DNA of 64,000 bases, taken from positions 327,546 through 391,545 of the forward strand of contig VCAZ01000196.1 in the NCBI GenBank assembly GCA_005784505.1, written 5' to 3'. A program made the translations under genes and the position numbers. Source of the DNA: Bagarius yarrelli (taxonomy: Eukaryota > Chordata > Actinopteri > Siluriformes > Sisoridae). Shown here piece after piece: positions 1 to 11,066 of this stretch; the first letter of the stretch is position 1; each line of letters opens with the position of its first letter. The notes under the pieces are model-generated. The model saw only the letters and a program-made list of their open reading frames with translations. It was not told the origin of the DNA and did not search any database.

Positions 1-16
1 TAAGCTCGAAGATGTA

Positions 17-610
17 GTGGGGCTATGCTCCAAGTCCCACACCGAGTTCTGTGACCACGTGACTCATGCAGTTGAGCAACACATAAAAAACGAGGAGAAG
101 CTTAAATTACAAGAGAAAGATTTACAACGTAAGCTCACTCAGTTGCAGCTTGACGAGTTCTCTCAACGAAAGAAGGTTCAAGCCACGGTCAAATCTGATA
201 CTGTCGAACAAATGTCCGTGACAGCAGTTGCCTCCCATCCAGGAGCAGTCTCTGGGGTGTTATCAGCTACGCCTGACCAACAGCAGCCTCCTCCAGTTGT
301 CAGAGCCTACACACAGCAGCCTCCTTTGAACTGGGGGATGAAGCCTCCGCCGAACTATTACAACATATGGGGGCCCCGAGCAACTAGGGGATGCTGGAGG
401 TGCAGTGATCCAGGTCACATGAAACAGAACCGTCCAATGAATTCCTGGGACCGGCCCTTCTGGGGAGGTATGGGGCTTGTTCGGCCATCTCAGGCTCGTG
501 GTCGAGGGATGCTAAATTCCCTGGGCGGGCCCCAAGCATGGTTACTAGCGGGGCCTGGAGAAATCCTATGGGGAGGTGTCAATTACCATTCAGATAGCAA
601 ACGCAAGTGA
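17..610 (+). pseudogene. gag: ERV gag, C-terminal part (capsid end and nucleocapsid)
   Basis: The first ~65 residues are charged and probably coiled-coil, followed by a Pro/Gln-rich stretch. Around residue 126 is one retroviral zinc knuckle (CWRCSDPGHMKQN), the RNA-packaging motif of nucleocapsid. In the CX2CX4HX4C pattern the last zinc-binding Cys is replaced by Arg, so the knuckle is probably non-functional. A Gly/Arg/Trp-rich tail follows. The frame runs in from the left edge, so the true start is not visible. The protease follows in another frame with a short overlap. Confidence 0.8.
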
Positions 611-791
611 AGACCCAATGTACAACATTACTATAGCGGGTAAAGACATTCCCATGTTAGTAGATACCGGAGCTGTTTACACTTGCCTAAATTCCAAATA
701 TGCTTCGCACCTCCCCCTGTCTGGTAAATTTGTGAAGACAGTAGGATTCTCGGGACAAAAAACAGTTAATTCCAATAACAACGCCGGTTAA
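576..791 (+). pseudogene. pro: ERV aspartic protease
   Basis: Retropepsin fragment. The catalytic LVDTGA motif is at 657-674, preceded by a short beta-strand-rich stretch, as in retroviral proteases that cleave Gag and Gag-Pol. It overlaps the end of gag in a different frame, as when pro is reached by frameshift or readthrough. The frame stops at about 790, before the usual second Gly-Arg-Asp/Asn region. A GRDALCKLGL-type segment, which normally closes the protease, reappears from 860 in another frame. So at least one indel has split the domain. Confidence 0.8.
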
Positions 792-856
792 TTTACAGAG
801 TAATGATAAAAGCGTGACAATGCCAATTTTAGTTTCAAAACAACACTCAAGTTAAT

Positions 857-1580
857 TTGTTTGGCAGAGATGCATTGTGTAAACTTGGTCTGAACATCTG
901 GTGTTCCCCTGACGGTGTTTACATTGATGAGGAAGGTACCAGGGCTCAGATGGTGATTGTTGAACCACAAGCGAATGTTTATTGGATAGGTCGGTTGGAG
1001 CGAGATGTGAGGAGAGCGCTTGAGAAGTGGGGAAAATTTATAGAAGCGCAGATTCCTGAGGCACAGCTACCAGAGACAGATTTCCATTGTACATTAGTCT
1101 ATGACAAAGATAAGGATGACAGTCTAGAAAGACGTTTTCAGGATGAGCTAAATGGACAGGAAGTTGAGTTGATCACACAGTACATTGTTATAGGAAGAGA
1201 AGGAGCAGCTATGAATATCGATGACTGTGATTTTGTGAATAAGTGGTTTAATGTGTCGGATTCTGTTCCTCATGTGACCTTGTATTTAGGAAAAGACAGC
1301 GAAGCTAAAGACCTTGGGCCAATGATGAAGAAGGCAGCAAAGGTAAAATGGAAACCGACAATTAACCCGTTGATTTTTCATTCGGATGATCTTAATTGCA
1401 TTAAGATTTTGTACGGTGATAAATTAATCGGTACCCCACAGGAAATTGTCATCAGTTGCGCCTCAGAAAATCAGCTCTTTATAGCAGAGACTGCCAGATC
1501 TAGGCTGCAGGTAGAGATGGAAAAGTTGGTTCCTCCTGAACTGTGGTCACAACACGAAACAGATGTAGGTTTATTTAAAT
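857..1580 (+). pseudogene. ERV pol: protease end plus 2H-phosphoesterase-like insert before RT
   Basis: This is the open start of pol. The first ~15 residues are the protease C-terminal segment. Then comes a ~150-residue stretch that is neither protease nor RT. It holds two His-x-Thr-Leu motifs, FHCTLVYD (His codon at 1085) and PHVTLYLG (His codon at 1271), 62 residues apart, each in a predicted beta-strand context. Paired HxTL/S motifs are the signature of the 2H phosphoesterase fold, which includes LigT, AKAP7 and the 2',5'-phosphodiesterases of some RNA viruses. Both motifs are intact here. The fold call is by motif only; the spacing is shorter than the roughly 80 residues common in 2H enzymes. 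It could be a divergent or pol-specific variant. Confidence 0.55.
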
Positions 1581-2590
1581 CAGCTAATCCTGTCACAGTA
1601 CCAGTTAAGCTAAATGGGCGGCTTCCCCGGATAAGACAATATCCCCTGACACCTGAAGCGGAAGCAGGTATACGAGAGACCATTAATGGTTTACTTACAG
1701 CGGGGGTGTAACTAGAAACAAATAGTTACTGCAACACTCCGATTTTTCCTGTAAAAAAGGCAGGCAAAGAGAAGTGGCGTTTAGTGCATGATTTAAGAGC
1801 AATTAATGACATAACGGAAGATTTAGCAGCAGATGTTTCAAATTCTCAGACAATGCTATCTAATGTTCCCACAGAAGCCAAATATTTTACTGTAATTTAC
1901 CTCTGTTCAGCATTTTTCAGCATTCCGGTGGCGGAGGAGAGTAGATACCTGTTTGCATTCACCTATGCAGGTAAAAATTACACATATAGCTGACTGCCAC
2001 AAGGATTTAAACATTCGCCACATATCTTTAATAAAGTCTTAAAAGCTGATTTAAGTGACCTGTCTTTAGAGAGCACTGTGCTTCAATATATGGATGACAT
2101 ACTGGTTTGTTCCTCATCTCTAGAGCAGTGCCATAAGGATTCGGTCGCAGTCCTAACCAGATTAGCAGAAGACGGTCATAAAGCATCCAAAGAAAAATTG
2201 CAATACTGTCAACCTCAAGTTGAATATTTAGGCCGGCTAATCTCACATGGCACAAAGGCCATCGGTCCGGCTCAGTTAGAGGGCGTTAGTAAGGCTCCCA
2301 TACCACAAACAGTGGGGCAATTAATGACCTTCCTGGGCATGACTGGTTTTAGCGCGGACTGGGTAGAAGATTATGCAGTGAAATCAGCGCCGTTGAGACA
2401 AATGATAAGGGATGCTGGGGTAAAAAATCTAAAAGCTCCACTTAACTGGAACATCGATGCGCTGATAGCATTTGAAACATTAAAAGAGGAGTTGCAAACA
2501 GTGCCATCACTGGGTTTACCTGATTATACTAAGCCATTCCATTTATATGTTGCAAATCGTGTAGGTGGGTGTGTAGATCGGCCGTGTTGA
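1581..2590 (+). pseudogene. pol: ERV reverse transcriptase (polymerase domain)
   Basis: RT fingers and palm are recognisable: the RQYPLTPEAEAGI entry segment, the LVHDLRAIND block, an LPQGF block and the catalytic YMDD at 2087-2098, then the thumb/connection with a VEYLGRLIS segment. Stop codons interrupt the frame near 1709 and 1991, and the frame is lost at about 2570. The domain order (protease, insert, RT, RNase H, integrase) and YMDD are retroviral rather than Ty3/gypsy, where YIDD or FVDD is usual. The copy cannot make an active enzyme as it stands. Confidence 0.9.
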
Positions 2591-3480
2591 TGCAGGAAAC
2601 ATGTAGTGGTAGGCGGAAACAGCCTTTAGCGTATTACAGCACTAAACTTGATAACGTGGCTCAAGGATACCCACCGTGTTACCATCAAGGTCTTGCTGCC
2701 ATACAATATGCATATGAGAAAGCTTCCACTCTGACAGTGGGGTATCCTGTAATCATTTACACACATCATAAAATTGCTGAAATGCTGGACCAAGGAAAGT
2801 TTGTTCTTACTCCTTCCTGGATTCTGTCTTATTTTGTTTTGCTTACATATCCTGACATTATAATCAAGCATTGTGATACGGTGAATCCAGCTGAACTAAT
2901 TCCCGTAGTGTGTGAGGGGGAACCTCATGACTGTGTAGTGAGCTCTTTGGCATTTACCAGACTGCGTCCCGACCTACATTCTACTCCTATGGCAGATGCT
3001 GAGGTGTGTTTATTTTGTGGATGGGTCCAGCTTTAAAGATCACTTGGGCATCCATAGTGGGTATTCAGTGGTACAAATGATAGGAGAAGAATTTAAGCCC
3101 ATAGTAACTCAGCACTGTTCTCAACCGTGCTCTGCTCAGTTGGTAGAACTCAAACACTCACATGTCAACTGGCAGAGGGCCAGATAGCAAATATTTTTAC
3201 AGATTCAGCATATGCTCATGGTGTGTGTCATCTGTATGGAGTGGTTTTGAAGCAGAGAGGGTTTAAAAAGAGTGATGGAACGCCTATCCTGCATGGTGAA
3301 CAAATACAGCTGCTAATGTCAGCTATGATGCTACCAAAACAGTTAGCAGTTGTCAAATGTCAAGCACATAAAAAGGGTAATGATTATGTCATTAAAGGAA
3401 ATAACTTTGCTGATCTAGAAGCTAAAAAGGCCTCTGGATGTCTGGTCGCAGTGCAAAATCCTATTGTCCTTTTAGAACCG
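2569..3480 (+). pseudogene. pol: ERV connection and RNase H domain
   Basis: This continues pol after a frameshift. The first part (LAYYSTKLDNVAQGYPP) is the RT-RNase H connection. RNase H follows in two frames: FVDGSS at about 3010 carries the first catalytic Asp, AQLVEL the Glu, and IFTDSAYAHG (about 3195) the next Asp. RNase H degrades the RNA strand during reverse transcription. Frames change near 3000 and 3180, so the domain is split between three overlapping open stretches. Confidence 0.85.
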
Positions 3481-4127
3481 CAGCCGCAGTTGGAAGACAT
3501 TGCGCGAATTCAAGAGCAGGCAGGGCCGTACAAACAACCCATGTGGCACCAGAGAGGAGGTAGGAAATATTTACAGGGAATTTGGCGTACTAGTGAAGGA
3601 CAGCTCATTGCACCTACAGCGCTTTTAAACATTTTGATCCCGGATGCACATGGGTTTGACCACTGCGCTAAAGGCGAAGTGGAGAGGAAAATAAAACAGC
3701 AAGATTTTTGGTCACCGTATTTGCATGCAATGGTAGATGAATTTTTGTCTTCCTGTGAGGTGTGTGGCAAATATAATGTTAGAAAGGGCATTGCGACACC
3801 AATAGGTCACATACCAATTCCGGAAGGACCATTCAAACATTTGGTGATGGATTATGTGGACATGGTGAAAGCGTGTTCAAGGTAGAAGGTTATATGCTTG
3901 TGATAATTGATAGATTCAGCAGATGGATAGAGGCGGTACCGTCAGCAGATGAAGGGGCAGGAACGGTGATAAAGTTTTTGACAAGAGAGGTGATTCCCTA
4001 CCATATGTACGGCATCATCAACCCCAAAGAAAGACCACTTGGTATCACCTTGAATCACTGTACAAGGGTAGCTAAAGTAAGCTCGGGGAAGCTCGGGGAA
4101 ACCAAGTGGGGAATCAAAACCAGGTGA
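3481..4127 (+). pseudogene. pol: ERV integrase, core mostly deleted
   Basis: The N-terminal HHCC zinc-binding domain is present (DAHGFDHCAKG... then CEVCGKY). The catalytic core starts with VMDYVDM; a frameshift near 3880 then leads to LVIIDRFSRWIEAVPSADE. After about 4010 the expected second catalytic Asp (TDNG/SDNG-type block) and the Glu are absent, and unrelated sequence follows. A 10-base tandem duplication sits at about 4081-4100. The remaining core and the C-terminal domain are lost by internal deletion. The enzyme is dead. Confidence 0.8.
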
Positions 4128-4205
4128 AGCTGTTGACGAAGAGAAAGACAGCGACGACAACCAAAGCTGAGAGTATAAGGGTTGAAAAAAGGAAATTAGT
4201 AAAAA

Positions 4206-5864
4206 ATGGGAAAGATTTGTCGAGTGATGCATTTTATAATTGATGTGACTATGGTAATGGTTTTGAGTACGCTGTTCGTATTTACAGTAGATTTAACCTT
4301 CCATCCTGTGACTTCACAAGTAGCAGCTAAACCAATCCCAGAAAGCCAAGCTGCTGAGAAACCTGCAACCAGCAAGGACTCTAAGGTGTTCATCGCTCCA
4401 GGTGGACTTTGGGAAGTAGCAAAAATGAATGAATGGTACAGGTGGGCATGGGGGCCGAATTTACAGCCAAAGAAGCTGGGATGGGTAATTGCTTATTGTG
4501 TACAAAGTCACCGTTGAATATGGTAACAGTAGTTCCACATCCCCATGATTACCAGGAATTCAGTAGGCATTTTTGTCACCTGAGTGAAGAGGCGAGACCT
4601 TATTGCCCTGCTGAGTGTCTAACCTTGTTAAGTAATTCATTGGCCTATTTTGGGTGATTATTGCAAATACTGGGATGTTAATCAGGACATTAAAATAAAA
4701 ACTGGGACAGTGGAGGTTCCGAGTAGATATAATATAGATTACTCCCAAGGATACGAATGTTTTCATAGGCCTGCTGGACGTCACTATCTGGGATATTTCA
4801 CTGGAAACTGTACTGTTCTTTGGTATTTGTACAAAAATTCCTCTTGGCAGGCAGATGTTGTATACAGAAGACCGGAACATGTCGCTCAAGGGCTGAGAGA
4901 TGGGGTTGAAATACAATTGCAACCATGTGATAATCAAACTATAACATTACCCTCAGTGGAACTGTATAGAGATCAATCGGTTGTAATAGCAGATTTGTAT
5001 TGGGTTTGTGGCAACGAGAGGCTTTTACCTTCTTTGCCAGATGATTGGATGGGTACATGTACAAGAGTAAAATTAATACAGGAGGTAAAAATGGTACCGT
5101 GGGACATTGGCAGAAGGAGGGCTTATGAGTCAGATCCAAATGTGTATTAAGATGCAATTGGTCAGCCTCGAGGCATCCCAAGCAAGTTTAAGGCTAGAAG
5201 TGAAGTTTTGTCCGGTTATGAGTCAATATTTGTTTAGATAACCCCTAACAAAAATTTTGTTGGATACAAAAAAATACGGAATGGATTAATTACATTTACT
5301 ATAACCAACAGAGGTTCATTAATTATACAGATGACAATCGCTACGCGTTGGGTGAACAGTTAGAGGCGACTAGTAAAATGACTTGGCAAAATAGACAAGC
5401 TCTTGATTGATTATTAGCCGATAAAGGGGGAGTATGTGTATTATTTGGCAATCAATGCTGTACTTACATTCCTAACAATACCGCGCCGGATGGTGCATTT
5501 ACTATTGCAATGGCTAAACTAAGAAATTAAAGGGAAGAGACAGCTAAAAATGCGGGTAAAGATGATGGTATTTGGGATTGGCTTGATTTCGGATGGGGAA
5601 GTTGGACAGCGTGGTTTACAAGGATTGGTATAATTATGGGAATTGGATTTGTTGGGGGTTTTTGGCTTTTTGCTGTTTGTGTGTTTTCCTGTTCTGAGAT
5701 CTTTAATAGTCAAAGCTATCGTGCGGCGAATGGGAGTGACGAGAGGACAGCCTGGCAATCCAGCGGACATTGAGAAAGTGCGATACTCTGGCGAGGACCA
5801 ACAGTCATCGGATGAAAGTTCCAGTTCGTCAGAGGGGGATGAATCTGATGATTGTGATACTTAA
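4206..5864 (+). pseudogene. env: ERV envelope remnant (surface and transmembrane subunits)
   Basis: Several broken frames read together as an Env. At 4206-4517 there is a short N-terminal stretch with one hydrophobic segment (signal or leader). Cys-rich surface-subunit sequence with N-glycosylation sites (NCT, NSS, NQT) runs from 4433 to 5150. The transmembrane subunit includes a CX6CC motif (5435-5461), typical of gamma- and epsilon-type Env, and a hydrophobic membrane span at about 5606-5696. In-frame stops occur near 5150, 5236, 5407 and 5528, and frames shift, so no functional glycoprotein can be made. Confidence 0.8.
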
Positions 5865-6401
5865 GAGACTGTCCAGCCACTGTGGTCTACGTTACAACCT
5901 TGGCGTCAGAAGAAGACATACTGCATTAATATTTTGATTTGATTTGATTTGTTATTTTATATTTGCATCACACCTACGTTTAATCTAGTAATGTGCTCAC
6001 ATTTAGTCTAGTATTGTGTTTTCTACATCATTACTTTAGTTACTTACTTCTGTATATCCCTATCATTTTATGGTGTGATATTAACCTGCATATACTCTAT
6101 ATTTAATCACTGCTGAAGTTATTAGAGGTGTAGTCAGAGTGTTTGATCTTTTACCTCTCTTTCTAGCAAATTGAGGGAGAGGATGTTTGGTCATCTGCTC
6201 TGCTAGAGTGGGGTCCCATGATACGGGGTTGGTAGAGACTTTTGGCTCAATAGTATTTGGCAATACTAAATCAACGGTATTTGGTAATTGGGGGCCTGGT
6301 CATGGAATTGCACTCTAGGTTATAGTTAGTTTATACGTTTGTTATATCAACTTCCATTGCTCATGTACATATATTTACTTTGTTTTGTGCGAGGGGTCGC
6401 A
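5865..6401 (+). other. Untranslated stretch between env and the LTR
   Basis: No conserved coding segment seen. AT-rich sequence, plausibly the ERV 3' leader up to the polypurine tract. Confidence 0.4.
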
Positions 6402-6419
6402 CAATAGGGGGAAAATATA
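6402..6419 (+). other. Polypurine tract of the ERV
   Basis: A purine run (AGGGGGAAAA) lies directly before the LTR start. It is the normal primer site for plus-strand DNA synthesis. Confidence 0.65.
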
Positions 6420-6718
6420 TGGGAGAAATAAGCCCTAGGTTGACTTACGATCTCAAGGAATCATACTATGATATGGGCCTCATGATTAATGGCTTGGGAA
6501 CGGAATGTTCTATATGTTTTTCATAATGGGAGCTGGACAGAGGGGCGCCAGCAGTCTTTAAATGTAAATATCCAAGCATGAGGTGTTCCAGATGTTTAAG
6601 GAGAATAGTATATAAGTGAATGTATGCGGACGTGATGTCAGACGGACTCTGATCAGACTCTGCTCTCCGGTTTTGTCTGTTCTCATAAATAAAACCGTAA
6701 CCGTTCTAGCAATCTACA
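6420..6718 (+). mobile_element. 3' LTR of the ERV
   Basis: Starts TG after the polypurine tract and ends CA. It contains TATATAA at 6609-6615 and the poly(A) signal AATAAA at 6688-6693, spaced as U3-R-U5. The exact edges are inferred because the 5' LTR is not in the window for comparison. The sequence right after the end is LINE coding sequence, so the provirus probably sits in, or next to, an older LINE. Confidence 0.7.
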
Positions 6719-6734
6719 GCCTTCTGAGTTCTTT

Positions 6735-6936
6735 ATCGATTTTCCTCCTACACTCTTCACTCAGCAGTGGGGATGTTCCGAAATCTTTTAAATTAGCAGT
6801 TATTAAACCTTTAATTAAGAAACCTGACTTTGACCCCAATGAGCTGTCGAACTACAGGCCGATATCTAACCTTTCGTTTATCTCCAAAATCCTAGATCAC
6901 TATCAGTTTGTAGATTTAAATGGTGATTTTCTGTGA
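6735..6936 (+). mobile_element. LINE reverse-transcriptase fragment
   Basis: Encodes a piece with LSSGDVPKSFKLAVIKPLIK and NYRPISNLSFISKIL. This is the RT entry block of CR1/L2/Rex-type non-LTR retrotransposons (VP..FK.A.I.PL.KK...NYRPIS.L). Truncated on both sides: by the ERV LTR on the left and a SINE on the right. Confidence 0.8.
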
Positions 6937-6939
6937 TTT

Positions 6940-7186
6940 TCAAATGGTTAAGGTGCTGAGTTGTTAATCTGAAGACCAGAAACACCTGGGTTCAAGCCCC
7001 ACTTCTGGCAAGTCAACCACTGCTGGGTCCTTGAGCAAGACCCTTAACCTTTCCTGCTCCAGGGGTGCTGTATCATAGCTGACCCTGCGCTCTGACCCCA
7101 ACTTACTAAGATGGGATATGTGAAAAATGCATTTCATTTGCTCTGTACATGTACCTTGCACAATGACAATGAAGTTGAATATATAT
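6940..7186 (+). mobile_element. tRNA-derived SINE, family 1, copy 1
   Basis: A tRNA-like head with a perfect Pol III B box (GGTTCAAGCCC, 6989-6999) and an A-box-like TGGTTAAGGTGCTGAG, then a ~150-bp body and an AT-repeat tail. The same sequence occurs inverted at 14041-14300 and 58481-58756. Compared with those copies, this one lacks the first ~15 bases of the head. Confidence 0.85.
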
Positions 7187-7440
7187 ATATATAGATGTTA
7201 GTGGCTATGCATTTAGTCACTTTGTCTAAATCACATTTTATTAAAATTAATCACTAGGTCTGTTAGAAAATATGCAATTTTTTTTAAGAAAATCAGCATA
7301 AGGCCCCGGGGGTCTATACAAAAAGCAAATGTCAGCGCACAGGTTTTTTTATATATATAGGTTTTTAAGTGTAACCTTAGGTACAATCACTTTGTATGTG
7401 TTGAACCGGGAACCCGGGTTTTAAGTAACAATAATAGTCG
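7187..7440. other. Unassigned AT-rich spacer
   Basis: No gene or repeat recognised. It includes the short SINE-tail (AT)n and poly-T runs. Confidence 0.4.
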
Positions 7441-7704
7441 CTATAAATGGCTGCCCACCACCTTATAATGGTATCCTGACGGACTAGACTTATTTAGACT
7501 AATGAAATCGTTTGGTTTGAGCCGGGTTTCAGTAAGGCAGAATGCATCAAGACTATTTTCAGAGATTATATCATAGACAATAAGTGCTTTGGTTGCAAGG
7601 GACCTAATATTGAGAAGCCCAAACTTTAGAATCTGTTTTTCTTTGCTTATGTGACATTTTTCTGGTTTAATTGTGATTAGATTATTATGAGAACTTGTAA
7701 TCAA
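7441..7704 (-). mobile_element. LINE endonuclease fragment
   Basis: On the - strand it encodes GLLNIRSLATKALIVYDII and DAFCLTETRLKPND, the N-terminal blocks of the apurinic-type endonuclease of LINE ORF2, which nicks the target DNA. The fragment has no RT next to it. It is oriented like the LINE at 8-9 kb but lies on the wrong side of it to be its own 5' end, so it is probably a separate insertion. Confidence 0.75.
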
Positions 7705-7859
7705 TTAATTTTTATATCTCACTCTTTGGGGAACAGACAACGTTTCTATAGTATAAGCTATGTGTGCACATGCATTGATCTGATATTTTGGACAGAGGCT
7801 ATCATAGTTGCAATATGATTTATAGCTTATCAGTCAGGTGCACCATAGTATCCTGGAGG

Positions 7860-9110
7860 TGTTGTTAAAGAGAACTTCAGCTCCAGCTCTGCTTGGTTGT
7901 AAGGCCATCAGCCTGAAAAAGCCTAGAACACTCACAAAAAACATTTATCAGTAATGCTATATTGGTCTGAAACAGTGCAGTTTCCAAACCAGGTGGTAAT
8001 CTAGCCGCTCAGAATGCTATCAATGGTCCCTCTGTAGAATATGGTCAGAATGTGGTTGGAAGATGGGCCATCTCAGGAAGTAGCGGTGCTGCGGGACTTT
8101 TTTGCTGACAGAGCTGGTGTTGAGTGAACAGGTGAGGTTCTCTGCCAAATGAACACCAAAGAATTTGGTGCTCTTGACGATCTCTACAGAGGATTCGTCA
8201 ATGTTAAGTGGAAAATGTTTGCTCTTTGCTCTTCTGAAGTTGACAACTATCTTCTTAGTCTTGTCGATGTTCAGAGACAGGTTGTTGGCTCTACACCAGG
8301 CTTGTGTCATCGGTGAACTTAACGATGTGATTTGAGCTGTGCATTGCTACACAGTCATGAGTCAGCGGTGTGAACAGCAGTGGGCTAAGATGCTGTTTTA
8401 ATCTGGACTGACTGGGTTCTTCCACTCAAAGTCTAGGCTCCAATTGCAGAGGGAGGTGTTCAGGCCAAGCAGGCTTAGCTTGCTTAGCTTGCTGACAATT
8501 CATAAACTGTAATGGGTCCACTGTGGGAAGAAGCAGGGTTTTATTGTGCCTTATGACAAGTCTTTCGAAGCACTTCATCATGATAGGTGTGAGTGTGCCA
8601 GGACGGTAGTCATTGAGGCAGAAGACTTCTTTGGCCCCAGGATGATGGTAGCAGTTTTAAGGCACGTTGGAACAACAGCGGTAAAGTGAAGTGTTGAAGA
8701 TGTCAGTGAAAACATCTGCTAGCTGTTCTGCACAGTCCCTGAGCACTCTGCCGGGGATGTTGTACAGTCTAGCCGACTTCCATAGGTAGCTCTTCTGTAA
8801 CTTTTTAGAGTAACTGCTTAAAGTTTTCCTCACATCGCTGTGGTTAGACAGAGCACCTAATCGCTGAGAGGAGGGATAGGTATTCACTGCCTCATTGTTC
8901 TGCACCTCAAACCAGGCGTAGAAGTCTGGGAGGGAGGCGTCACTGTCACAAGCAGGTAAAGTGGTCTTGTAGGTAGTGATCATCTAGATGCTCTGCTACA
9001 TGTGCCGAGTGTCTCACTCTACTGAAAGTGGCTGTGAATTCTCTTGGCGTATGTGTGCTTTGCCTCTCTGATGGCTCTGGAAAGTTTGGTCCATGCTTTT
9101 TTTGGGCTGT
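7860..9110 (-). mobile_element. LINE ORF2 reverse-transcriptase remnant
   Basis: Read on the - strand, 8983-8657 encodes the region leading into RT (ARLYNIPGRVLRDCAEQLADVF). 8310-8020 encodes the RT C-terminal half (WCRANNLSLNIDKTKKIV, STKFFGVHLAENLT). The palm block with the catalytic motif between them is scrambled by stops and indels. Typical of a Rex/CR1-like fish non-LTR retrotransposon. Non-functional. Confidence 0.8.
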
Positions 9111-10189
9111 CTTGTCCTTTTATTTATTTGTGATTAATATTCATTTCATGGTTCCTATTAACTTCAATGTACACCTGTCAATCTGGGTTACCCTGACTCA
9201 GCAATTTTTCATTAACTTCAATTATTTTTAGATTCAACTAATCCTTTCCTAAATTTACATTTTCTTCTCATTCTCCAATGATTCCCATTATTTCACACAT
9301 TACACATTCGCTGCTTGATTTTCTAATTTGGTACTTTTAATCCTTAATATCCCCAAAATTTCCTTTATTCTTACTAAAAAAAACTCCTAGTATTTAACCC
9401 ATTCCTCTTCTCCCCCTGGCTTACACCACTCCATATCCTGCCTTTTGACAACTTGCTCCTGGATTTTGGCTTGGTGTCGCTCTATTTTTCCTGCAAAATA
9501 TGCGTAAATATTTTATTTTTGTATTAGTAACTTGTATTAGTAACTGTTTGTGTGTTATTTTTACTAACATGTTTACTGTTTATCATTTTTCCTTATGACA
9601 TGTTTTTACTATACAGACACTAATAGAGAATATAAGTGAATTTATTCGCTGTCAACTTGGGTCTGTTTATCATTTCCCATCTTCTTTTTTTTTCCTCGCC
9701 CCTTTTTTCTGTTTTTATCCTTTCAGCTTGGGTCAGCACCTGGGTGTTGAGATTGCCCGTTTTCTGGAGCAGCCTTATTTTCCTACCCTTTCTTGACACC
9801 TCTTTCTTCCAACCCAGATTTGTTTTATTACCTTAACTCTGACACATCTACCCAAACTGTCTTCAGTGTTGCACACCTCTGCAGAGATGACTGGTTTATT
9901 TCAGCCCGCTGTTACCAGCTGGACCCCTATATAGACTCCAGCATGTCCTAGGGTCCAACTGTCATTTTGTCTGAATCTGAAGTGTGCCCTTCACCTTTCT
10001 TTTACCTTAGTCCGGACAATAATCCTACATCTCTGCCAATCAACCCAATAATTGTAGTATATTTTTATTAAACAGAACATAAATATTTATGTATACGCAA
10101 TATATAAATGGTGCTGAATAAGTGTACTGTGTATGCATAGAAATGCCACTATATGATAACATAAGCTAGTCAGGTTAAAGTCACCAAAT
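9111..10189. other. Unassigned intergenic sequence
   Basis: Long stretch of T/C-rich sequence with only short random open frames. I recognise no gene, and no repeat with confidence. Confidence 0.4.
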
Positions 10190-10409
10190 AAAAAAATGTG
10201 TTGTGGCCCTGTGTAGAATCCAAGAAAAACACCCCATCAGAGGGTGTTTTAAAACAGTGACCTGCCTCGGGAGAGGTGTCAAACTTGCATAAAAAGATTG
10301 TTCCAAAGTTAAACAAGAGAGAATTGCTGCCCAGCCTCTTTCGGCTTTTGTTGATTGATAATAAAATCTTTACTCCTCTGGCCCAAGACTCAGAGTAAAT
10401 TCTTCAACA
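10190..10409 (+). mobile_element. LTR (R-U5 side) of a retroviral-type element
   Basis: Contains AATAAA at 10360-10365, a T/C-rich U5 and a terminal ...CAACA. It is followed after two bases by a primer-binding-like site. The left edge is uncertain. A second copy was not found in the window, so it may be a 5' LTR whose element has decayed (see 11680-13545). Confidence 0.55.
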
Positions 10410-10411
10410 TT

Positions 10412-10429
10412 TGGTGACCCTGACTTGAT
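10412..10429 (+). other. Candidate primer-binding site
   Basis: TGGTGACCCTGACTTGAT starts with TGG two bases after the LTR end, as expected for a site pairing with the 3' CCA end of a tRNA. I could not assign the tRNA. Confidence 0.5.
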
Positions 10430-10640
10430 TAGAAAGAGGCAGAAGCATGACTGATCACGTGGGATTTCTTGACAAGCAACACAAACAGGTGGCTGTTTAA
10501 AAGATAAGCAAATTGTTGCTTATATACTTACTTTGTGTTGCTTGCCGAACATAGCACACGTTGGTAAGAACGTTCAAAACTTCTTCAATTTAAAGAACAA
10601 TGGAAGGGTTTTGTTTCCAAAAGAGGTAAATGCATGTATT

Positions 10641-11066
10641 ACTGTACTGTTAAAAGGGCCTTCATGGATAGTAGTACATAAAATGTAGATAAGCATTGCA
10701 TTAGTCTGTGTTTTTTGGTAAATGGGCCTTGCAAACGTTATGCAGGCTGGTATAAGTAAGTGCATAAAAATACTGTTCTGTATGTTGAGGAAGTGAATTA
10801 CGGTGGATAATTTAAATAACTACTATAAATCAGAGTATTTTGATGATTTTTTTTTTTGAATTTTTATTTTTTAAATAAATGTATTCACGACAGTACTGTT
10901 AAGAGGGCCTTCATGGATAGCATCACATAAAAGGGTAGATAAGCATTGCATTAGTCTGAGTTTGTTGTTAAGTGGGCCTTGATGGATAGCAGCAAACGTT
11001 ATGCAGGCTGGTATGAGTAAATGTAAATAAATACTGTTCTGTATGTCAAGGAAGTGAATTATGGTG
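10641..11066. repeat. Direct duplication, two copies about 249 bp apart
   Basis: The block GGGCCTTCATGGATAG...GCATTGCATTAGTCTG...GTTATGCAGGCTGGTAT...GGAAGTGAATTA occurs at about 10645-10802 and again at about 10895-11064, with small differences. The copies are separated by an AT-rich spacer. It lies just downstream of the LTR and PBS, so it may be duplicated leader sequence of that element. Confidence 0.8.

Larger units (their letters stand above)
1..6718 (+). mobile_element. Endogenous retrovirus, 5'-truncated by window edge, decayed
   Basis: Gag end, protease, pol and env remnants follow one another in retroviral order and end in a polypurine tract and an LTR with TATA box and poly(A) signal. 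The frame is broken by several stops and frameshifts, and part of the integrase core is gone, so the copy is dead. The 5' LTR and most of gag are outside the window. The RT and the transmembrane-subunit pattern are of the general class I/epsilon-like fish retrovirus type. The family call is inference; the retroviral nature is clear from the motifs. Confidence 0.93.

Noticed and set aside
6989..6999. tRNA gene suggested by a perfect B box
   Set aside because: No full cloverleaf, and the same sequence recurs with a non-tRNA body at three sites; it is a SINE head.
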